This document shows, piece by piece, positions 52,097-58,245 of a stretch of 60,525 bases of DNA; within the stretch, counting starts at the first letter, position 1, and each line of letters starts with the position of its first letter. This DNA comes from VBDM01 sp035702665. Its GTDB lineage: Bacteria > Pseudomonadota > Gammaproteobacteria > Burkholderiales > SG8-39. The stretch is from NCBI GenBank assembly GCA_035702665.1, contig DASSQD010000013.1, forward strand, positions 1-60,525, written 5' to 3'. The notes under the pieces were generated by a model. The model saw nothing but the letters and a program-made list of their open reading frames with translations. It did no database searches and was not told where the DNA came from. Both the position numbers and the translations under genes were made by a program.

Positions 52097-53347
52097 TCAA
52101 TCGCGCGAGCGCAGGCGGTACAGACGTGCGACGAGCGCCTTGAGTGACTGGTCTCCCTCGTCGCCCTGATTCAGAGCTTCGGTTGGGGCGTGCATCAACT
52201 TGTTGGTCAGGCCGTGCGACAGAGCCTCGACGACCGCCTTGGGATCGTCGCCCCGCGCGAGCATCCTCACCGCTCTCTCGACCTCGTGCGAGCGCGCTTC
52301 CTCCGCCGATTCGCGCAGCTGGCGGATCAGGGGAACAATCTCGCGAGTCTTCATCCAATGCAGGAATGACCCGACCTGCGACTCGATGATCACCTCGGCT
52401 TGCGCGACGGCCGACTGGCGCGCGTCGATACCTTCGCGCACGGTGGCGGCGAGGTCGTCGATGGTATAGAGAAACACGTCGTCCATGCCGGCGACCTCGG
52501 CCTCGATGTCGCGGGGCACTGCGAGATCGACCATGAAGATGGGGCGGTGCCGCCGAACGCGGACCGTGCGCTCTATCGTGCCCTTGCCGATGATCGGCAG
52601 CGAACTCGCCGTGCACGATACGACGATGTCGAACTCGGGCAGGCGCTCGGGCAGATCCCGCAGCTCGAACGGCTCGGCGCCGAACCGGCGAGCGATGGTC
52701 TCCGCCCGGTCCAGCGTCCGGTTCGCGACCGCGATCGCGCGCGGCCGCTGCGCGGCGAAGTGGGTGGCGGCGAGTTCGATCATCTCCCCCGCGCCGATCA
52801 GCAACACCTTCTGGTCCGAGAGGCTGGGAAAGATACGCCCGGCGAGCTTGACGGCGGCCGCGGCCATCGAGACGACGTTGGCGCCGATTCCGGTGCTGCT
52901 GCGCACCTCTTTCGCCACGGCGAACGAGCGCTGGAAAAGCTTGTTGAGGAGCATTCCCAGCGTTCCGGCGGACTCGGCCACCCGAACCGCCTCCTTCATC
53001 TGCCCGAGGATCTGCGGTTCGCCGATGACCATCGAGTCGAGGCCCGAGGCGACGCGGAACGCGTGCCGAACCGCCTCGGCCTGGGGCAAGGTATAGAGGT
53101 ACGGCTGGAGCTCCTGGGGCTGCACCCGGTGGTAGCCCGCCAGCCACTCGAACGCTGCCCTCGGCTCCCCGAGCGCGCAATAGATCTCGGTGCGATTGCA
53201 GGTCGAGAGGATGGCCGCTTCCTTGACCGGTTCGTACTGGGTCAGCTCCGCCAGCGCGGAGCGCAGGCGCTCGGCGTGAAAAGCGACGCGCTCGCGGATC
53301 GCGAGCGGCGCGGTCTGGTGGTTCAGTCCAAGCGCGAAGAGCTGCAT
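52097..53347 (-). CDS. hemA: Glutamyl-tRNA reductase
   Basis: First step of C5-pathway tetrapyrrole synthesis. 416 residues: MQLFALGLNHQTAPLAIRER, active-site Cys50 in AILSTCNRTEIYC, GLDSMVIGEPQILGQMKEA, NADPH fold VLLIGAGEMIELAATHF and a C-terminal dimerisation helix. ATG 53347 is preceded by a TATAAT at 53371-53376. First of the hemA-prfA-prmC-grxD set. Confidence 0.98.
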   Translation of the reverse strand: MQLFALGLNHQTAPLAIRERVAFHAERLRSALAELTQYEPVKEAAILSTCNRTEIYCALGEPRAAFEWLAGYHRVQPQELQPYLYTLPQAEAVRHAFRVASGLDSMVIGEPQILGQMKEAVRVAESAGTLGMLLNKLFQRSFAVAKEVRSSTGIGANVVSMAAAAVKLAGRIFPSLSDQKVLLIGAGEMIELAATHFAAQRPRAIAVANRTLDRAETIARRFGAEPFELRDLPERLPEFDIVVSCTASSLPIIGKGTIERTVRVRRHRPIFMVDLAVPRDIEAEVAGMDDVFLYTIDDLAATVREGIDARQSAVAQAEVIIESQVGSFLHWMKTREIVPLIRQLRESAEEARSHEVERAVRMLARGDDPKAVVEALSHGLTNKLMHAPTEALNQGDEGDQSLKALVARLYRLRSRD

Positions 53348-53370
53348 GTCGGAAGTTTGCTTAACGGGCG

Positions 53371-53376
53371 ATTATA
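53371..53376 (-). promoter_or_regulatory. -10 element of a probable hemA promoter
   Basis: Perfect TATAAT on the minus strand, about 24 bases before the hemA ATG. No good -35 is seen at the expected distance. It lies in the 121 bases between hemA and tRNA-Phe, which otherwise show only a weak GCCC/GGGC hairpin and no terminator. Confidence 0.5.
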
Positions 53377-53468
53377 GACTAGCAACTCGGCACGGCCCGT
53401 AGGGCACCGGTACAAGAAGAGGGACAACGCGCTCGCAAAGCCCGATCTAAGGCATGCCGCGCGCAGCA

Positions 53469-53544
<76 letters not shown>

Positions 53545-53589
53545 GTCCGAGGCATCCCGCATCCCGAGACACCCGTCGAGGGAGCGCGA

Positions 53590-53619
53590 ATTATACGGGC
53601 GGAGCACGGCTTCCGCCAA
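53590..53619 (-). promoter_or_regulatory. tRNA-Phe promoter
   Basis: TTGGCG (53614-53619) and a perfect TATAAT (53590-53595), 18 bases apart on the minus strand, followed by a GC-rich discriminator as in stringently controlled promoters. Start site near 53583, about 40 bases before the tRNA. Confidence 0.75.
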
Positions 53620-53734
53620 GGACGAGAGCGTAGATTCGCGCGGGAAAGCCGCGCGCTCCGCATTGCCGCAGCGCGTCGAATCAACGGGCGTCTCGGACTG
53701 CTATCATGAACCGCGCAGAAGCTCCGGAGGCGGG

Positions 53735-54475
53735 TTGATCATTGCATTGCTCTCGGATATCCATGGCAATATCGAGGCACTCAACGCCTGCCTGAAGCAC
53801 GCCGCCGAGAACGGCGCGGAGCGATATGCTTTTCTCGGCGACCTAGTCGGCTATGGAGCCAACCCCGAGGAAGTAGTCGCCGCAGTGGCGCGTTGCGCCG
53901 ACCAGGGCGCCGTCGCCGTCAAGGGCAACCATGACGAGGCGATCGAAAAGCGCGCCGGCTACATGAACGATGCCACAAAGGAGTCCATCGAGTGGACGCG
54001 CGGGACTCTTACCGCAAAGGGCAAGAAATTCCTTTCTGCCCTGCCGATGCTGGTACGCGACGGGGCGATGTGCTTCGTGCACGCCTCGGCCGCGTCTCCC
54101 GCACGCTGGGACTACGTGGACACGCCGGCGGTGGCCCGGCGCAGCGCTGAGGCGGCTCGGACCGTCTATACGTTCTCAGGACACGTCCACGACCAGATGC
54201 TCTACTTCGAGGGCGCGCAGGGAAAGTGGTCTGCGTTCAAGCCGACCCCGGGGAGCTCGGTTCCGATACGTGGCCACCGCCGCTGGCTCGCGCTCGTGGG
54301 GTCGGTAGGCCAGCCCCGCGACGGCCAACCCGCGGCGGCCTACACGCTGTTCGATCCGGCGCGCGAGGAGATCACGTTTCACCGGCTTGCGTACGACCAC
54401 GTCGCCGCGGCGCAAAAGATCCGGCAGGCAGGTCTTCCGGAAGCGCACGCCTATCGCGTCGAAAAGGGCGTTTGA
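53735..54475 (+). CDS. Metallophosphoesterase, calcineurin-like
   Basis: 246 residues with a complete dinuclear metal site: Asp8 and His10 (LLSDIHGN), Asp36 (FLGDLVGYG), Asn65-His66 (VKGNHDEA), His116 (CFVHASAA) and GHVHD (149-153), plus VGSVGQPRDG near 188-196. This pattern fits the family of small protein phosphatases and diadenosine-polyphosphate hydrolases. Start TTG 53735 is preferred because GGAGG lies four bases upstream and it gives the family N-terminus IIALLSDIHGNIEAL. Its TGA overlaps a TTG in frame with the following kinase gene, so the two are probably co-translated; the kinase could be its partner. Confidence 0.87.
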   Translation: MIIALLSDIHGNIEALNACLKHAAENGAERYAFLGDLVGYGANPEEVVAAVARCADQGAVAVKGNHDEAIEKRAGYMNDATKESIEWTRGTLTAKGKKFLSALPMLVRDGAMCFVHASAASPARWDYVDTPAVARRSAEAARTVYTFSGHVHDQMLYFEGAQGKWSAFKPTPGSSVPIRGHRRWLALVGSVGQPRDGQPAAAYTLFDPAREEITFHRLAYDHVAAAQKIRQAGLPEAHAYRVEKGV

Positions 54476-54489
54476 CCGACCGCTTCGCG

Positions 54490-55908
54490 ATGCCCGAACA
54501 GATTGCACCAGGCGCCGTTGTCGACGGCTATCGCGTCGCCGAGCGTATCCACGTCGGCGCGCAGTCCGAAATATTCCGCGTGTCCGAGCCGATCCGCGAC
54601 TTCCCGATCCTCATGAAGGTGCCTCGCATCGGGCCCCTTGAACCGGACGAGAACCTGATCAGTTTCGAAACCGAGACGCTCATCCTCCCGACCCTCACCG
54701 GGGCTCATGTGCCGCGCTTCGTCGCGGCTGGCGACTTGACCAGAGCGCCTTACCTGATCGCGGAGTGGGTCAAGGGGGAAAGTCTCGAGAACATGTTGAA
54801 GGGCGGCATGCTTCCGCCCGCCGAGGTCGCCCGGATCGGCGCCGCCATTGCCGACGCCGTTCACGACCTTCACCTGCAGGATGCGATTCACCTCGATCTC
54901 AAACCCGACAACATCATCGTCAAACCCGATGGCGCGGTCGTGCTGATTGACTTTGGTCTGGCCCATCACGCCCGCTACCCCGATCTGCTCGCCGAGGAAA
55001 AACGCTTTGCCGCGGGCTCGGCGCCGTACGTGTCCCCCGAGCAGGTGCTCGGCACGCGATCGGATCCGCGCAGCGACATATTCGCGCTTGGCGTGATCCT
55101 CTACGAGATTGCGACCGGGCACTTGCCCTTCGGCGTCCCGAGGACCATGGCGGGGCTGCGCGACCGGTTATGGCTCGATCCGGTTCCGCCGCGCGTGCGT
55201 GCGCCCGAGGTATCGCGTTGGCTGCAGGAGATCATCCTGCGTTGCCTGGAGCCGAGCGCGGACGACCGCTATCAGTCAGCCGCCCACCTCGCTTTCGACC
55301 TCCGCAGCCCCGAGCAGGTCTCCCTGACCGGACGGGGCCACAAGTCGCACCAAGCCGGATTGACTGGACAGATTCGGCGCTGGTGGCGGGCGCGCGGGAT
55401 GCGGTTGCGGGCAAACGCCAAGCCCAGATCGAGAGCTTCGGAGGCGGCGCCGGTGATCATGGTCGCTGTGGACACCACTCACCCGGATGACGCGCGGCAA
55501 CCCGCGTTGCGGCGCGCAACCGCGCGAGTGCTGTCTCTTTCAGCGGAATTCCGGCTGATTTGCGTCTCGGTGATCCGCGGTGGGCCGGGAGCCGGAGGCA
55601 GCGGGGACAGCGCGCACCTCGACCACCTCGTGTTGCTCCGCCATTGGGTCGACCCGCTGCGCCTGTCGCCGCAGCGGCTGTCCCTCCACGTGATCGAGTC
55701 CCCGCGCCCCGAAGGCGCCCTAATCGAGTTCGCCCGCCGTAACAACGTCGATTTGATTCTGATCGGCGCGCCCAACCCGACGCAGCACGCCTTGGCGTGG
55801 TGGCGCTCGGTGGCTTCCGGCGTGACCGCGAGGGCGCATTGCAGTGTCTACGCTGTTCGGATCCCGGAGCCTGAGCTGGATGCCGAACAGGATGACGACT
55901 CCACCTGA
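54490..55908 (+). CDS. Hanks-type Ser/Thr protein kinase fused to a universal stress protein domain
   Basis: 472 residues. Residues about 14-275 are a eukaryotic-like kinase: degenerate Gly-loop (RIHVGAQSEIFRV), Lys43 (ILMKVPR), catalytic loop HLDLKPDN (134-141, Asp136, Asn141), DFG at 154-156 and SAPYVSPEQ (177-185). A basic linker follows (about 285-318). Residues about 322-458 resemble a UspA fold (VIMVAVDTTHPDD, VDLILIGAPNPTQHAL), but its ATP-binding GxxG(x9)G motif is incomplete. No membrane span, so cytosolic. ATG 54490 is chosen; TTG 54472, overlapping the phosphoesterase stop, is equally possible. Terminated by the hairpin at 55930-55953. Confidence 0.88.
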   Translation: MPEQIAPGAVVDGYRVAERIHVGAQSEIFRVSEPIRDFPILMKVPRIGPLEPDENLISFETETLILPTLTGAHVPRFVAAGDLTRAPYLIAEWVKGESLENMLKGGMLPPAEVARIGAAIADAVHDLHLQDAIHLDLKPDNIIVKPDGAVVLIDFGLAHHARYPDLLAEEKRFAAGSAPYVSPEQVLGTRSDPRSDIFALGVILYEIATGHLPFGVPRTMAGLRDRLWLDPVPPRVRAPEVSRWLQEIILRCLEPSADDRYQSAAHLAFDLRSPEQVSLTGRGHKSHQAGLTGQIRRWWRARGMRLRANAKPRSRASEAAPVIMVAVDTTHPDDARQPALRRATARVLSLSAEFRLICVSVIRGGPGAGGSGDSAHLDHLVLLRHWVDPLRLSPQRLSLHVIESPRPEGALIEFARRNNVDLILIGAPNPTQHALAWWRSVASGVTARAHCSVYAVRIPEPELDAEQDDDST

Positions 55909-55929
55909 ATCAGGCTGGACGAAAAACAC

Positions 55930-55953
55930 AAAGGCCCGCTTCCGCGGGCCTTT
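55930..55953. terminator. Bidirectional intrinsic terminator between the kinase and transporter genes
   Basis: A perfect 10-bp stem AAAGGCCCGC/GCGGGCCTTT with loop TTCC, 21 bases after the kinase stop and 20 before the end of the opposing transporter gene. The A and T ends make it usable from both sides. Confidence 0.88.
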
Positions 55954-55973
55954 GCCGGTTCCTGCCGACGCCC

Positions 55974-57614
55974 CTAGGGCAGCATGCTGTGGTCGTAGGT
56001 GCGTATATCCCTCTCCCTGGTCTCGGACAAGAAGAACGAACCGATGACCAAGCTCATGACTGCCACCACGATCGGGTACCACAGCCCGTAGTAGATATCC
56101 CCGGTGGCCGCGACCATCGCCGTCGCTGTCAGCGGCAACATCCCGCCGAACCATCCGTTACCGATGTGATACGGCAGGGACATCGACGTGTAGCGGATCT
56201 TCGTCGGGAACAGTTCCACCAGGAACGCAGCGATCGGACCGTACACCATGGTCACGTAGATCACCATGATGACGAGGATCAGCTCGGTCATGAACCAGTT
56301 GATCCTGCTCTTGTCGGCTCCACTCTTATACCCGGCATCCTTGAGCACGGTGTCGAGCTGTTTCTGGTCCCAACCCTCGATCTTGGCGCTGCCGATCGTC
56401 GTGACTACCGCTTTACCCGGCTCGGCCGGGACGGATTTGAACGACAGGCCCTGCTTGGTGAGGTAATCCTTGGTCTGGTCGCAAGGGGAGAACTTGCTCC
56501 ACGGTCCCACGAACAGGTGGAAATTGCACTCGCTCGCCGCTACCGTGATCGGCGTCTTAGCAGCGAACTCTTCCAGCCCCGGGTTGACGTAATGCGTCAA
56601 CGCGCCGAACAAGGGGAAGTAGGTCACCGCCGCGATCAGGCAGCCCGCCATGATGATCTTGAGCCGTCCAATCCTGTCGGAGAGCCAGCCGAAGACGATG
56701 AAGAACGGCGTTCCGATCAGCAGCGACAGCCCGATCAGCGCGTACGCAGACACGTAATCCAGCTTGAGCGTGATGACGAGGAAGAACAGGGCGTAGAACT
56801 GTCCCGTGTACCACACCACGCCCTGGCCGGCCGTCGCTCCGAGCAGCGCCAGCAACACGAATTTGTTGTTGGGATACTTGAAGAAGCTGTCGGTGAGCGG
56901 CGATTTCGAGCCTTTGCCCTCGGACTTCATCTTCTGGAACACTGGAGACTCGTGCAGCTTGAGCCGGATATAGATCGAGAACACCAGCAGGATCAGCGAC
57001 AGCCAGAACGGGATGCGCCAGCCCCAGCTGGAGAACTCCTTCGCGTCCATGTTGGCGCGACACAGGTATATCACCACGAGCGCGAGGAACAGTCCCAGCG
57101 TGGCGGTGGTCTGGATCCAGGCCGTGTCGTATCCGCGCCGATTGTGCGGCGCGTGTTCGGCCACGTACGTGGCGGCTCCGCCGTACTCGCCTCCCAGCGC
57201 CAAGCCCTGCACGAGCCGCAACGTGACCATGAGTATCGGCGCGAGCCAGCCGACACTTGCATACGTCGGCAGCAAGCCGACCAGGAACGTCGAGCCGCCC
57301 ATGAAGACGATCGTCATCAGGAAGGTGTATTTCCTGCCGACCAGGTCGCCGATGCGGCCGAACACGAGCGCGCCGAACGGGCGCACCAAGAATCCCGCGG
57401 CATAGGCGGCGAATGCGGAGAGGAGCGCGGCTGTCTGGTTTCCCGGCGGGAAGAACAGCGCCGCAAAGAACGGCGCGAGCACCGCGTATAGGTAGAAGTC
57501 GTACCACTCGAACACCGTGCCGAGCGAGGAAGCGAAAATGACCTTCTTTTCCTCGGTACCGATGCTCTTGACTGATTCCTCCTCCAAAAAGCCTTTTGCC
57601 TTGGCCTCCGCCAT
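55974..57614 (-). CDS. MHS-family (metabolite:H+ symporter) MFS transporter with a long periplasmic insertion
   Basis: 546 residues, about 100 more than typical MHS proteins. N-terminal half: IFASSLGTVFEWYDFYLYAVL (family hallmark), VFGRIGDLVGRKYTF (MFS loop 2-3), GLALGGEYGGAATYVAEHAP. Second half: FGWLSDRIGRLKII (loop 8-9). Residues about 345-438 form a soluble insertion between predicted helices 9 and 10 with Cys363 and Cys378, on the periplasmic side by topology. ATG 57614 with AAGGAGA upstream. A carboxylate substrate is usual for the family but cannot be read here. It follows the response regulator in the same direction after 189 bases. Confidence 0.9.
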   Translation of the reverse strand: MAEAKAKGFLEEESVKSIGTEEKKVIFASSLGTVFEWYDFYLYAVLAPFFAALFFPPGNQTAALLSAFAAYAAGFLVRPFGALVFGRIGDLVGRKYTFLMTIVFMGGSTFLVGLLPTYASVGWLAPILMVTLRLVQGLALGGEYGGAATYVAEHAPHNRRGYDTAWIQTTATLGLFLALVVIYLCRANMDAKEFSSWGWRIPFWLSLILLVFSIYIRLKLHESPVFQKMKSEGKGSKSPLTDSFFKYPNNKFVLLALLGATAGQGVVWYTGQFYALFFLVITLKLDYVSAYALIGLSLLIGTPFFIVFGWLSDRIGRLKIIMAGCLIAAVTYFPLFGALTHYVNPGLEEFAAKTPITVAASECNFHLFVGPWSKFSPCDQTKDYLTKQGLSFKSVPAEPGKAVVTTIGSAKIEGWDQKQLDTVLKDAGYKSGADKSRINWFMTELILVIMVIYVTMVYGPIAAFLVELFPTKIRYTSMSLPYHIGNGWFGGMLPLTATAMVAATGDIYYGLWYPIVVAVMSLVIGSFFLSETRERDIRTYDHSMLP

Positions 57615-57803
57615 TGTGGGTCTCCTTGGCTCGAAGTAAGAAAAACGGAGCGCGCTGCGCAGCTGTGTCGGCGGCATTGTTCTGAACTTCAGCCGCCGCG
57701 CGCGGCCTCTCCTCCAGCGCGTCGGCCACCAATATCGCAGCCGGAGCTTACGCGAAACTTACCCGGCGCTCCATCTTTGTGCAAGGGCGCGTGCTGCACT
57801 GCA

Positions 57804-58220
57804 CTATGGCTTGCTCCCGATATCGTGCCCCGGGATGCGCGCAGCACTCGGACCCCGCCCGAGCAGGCCGTCGATCTTCGCCATCAGTTCGCGGGTCGAA
57901 AACGGCTTCGTGACGTAGAGGTCCGCCCCGATCGCAAGTCCCTTGTTCACCTCGGTGTCGCGTCCCTTGGCCGAGAGCATGATGACCTTGATGTGCCGCC
58001 ATTCTTCTTGATGGCGGATGCGACTGCAGATTTCGTAGCCGCTCCTGCGCGGCATCATCACGTCGAGCAGTACCAAGTCCGGGATCCGCTGCTCGATCAA
58101 GCCGAGCGCCTCGTCGCCGTTGCGCGCGATGAGCACTTCATAGCCGCCCTGCTGCAACAGGTATTCGAGCGCGGCGACAATGCTCGGTTCATCGTCGGCT
58201 ATCAGGATTTGCTTGCTCAT
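57804..58220 (-). CDS. Single-domain (CheY-like) response regulator
   Basis: 138 residues, receiver domain only: acidic pair DDEP (9-12), Asp53 phosphorylation site (LVLLDVMMPRRSGYE), Ser/Thr position in MLSAKGRD, and Lys105 (YVTKPFSTREL). No output domain, so it acts by protein contact or in a phosphorelay. The tail (RGPSAARIPGHDIGSKP) is disordered. It begins 25 bases after the transporter-kinase gene and is surely its partner. Start ATG 58220. Confidence 0.92.
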   Translation of the reverse strand: MSKQILIADDEPSIVAALEYLLQQGGYEVLIARNGDEALGLIEQRIPDLVLLDVMMPRRSGYEICSRIRHQEEWRHIKVIMLSAKGRDTEVNKGLAIGADLYVTKPFSTRELMAKIDGLLGRGPSAARIPGHDIGSKP

Positions 58221-58245
58221 GTACCTGCCCGATCGATTCGAAAGC

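Noticed and set aside
57777..57800. Sigma-54-like promoter upstream of the MHS transporter (CAGCACG then TTGC, minus strand)
   Set aside because: Spacing is one base too long and the invariant GG of the -24 element reads AG; most likely chance.
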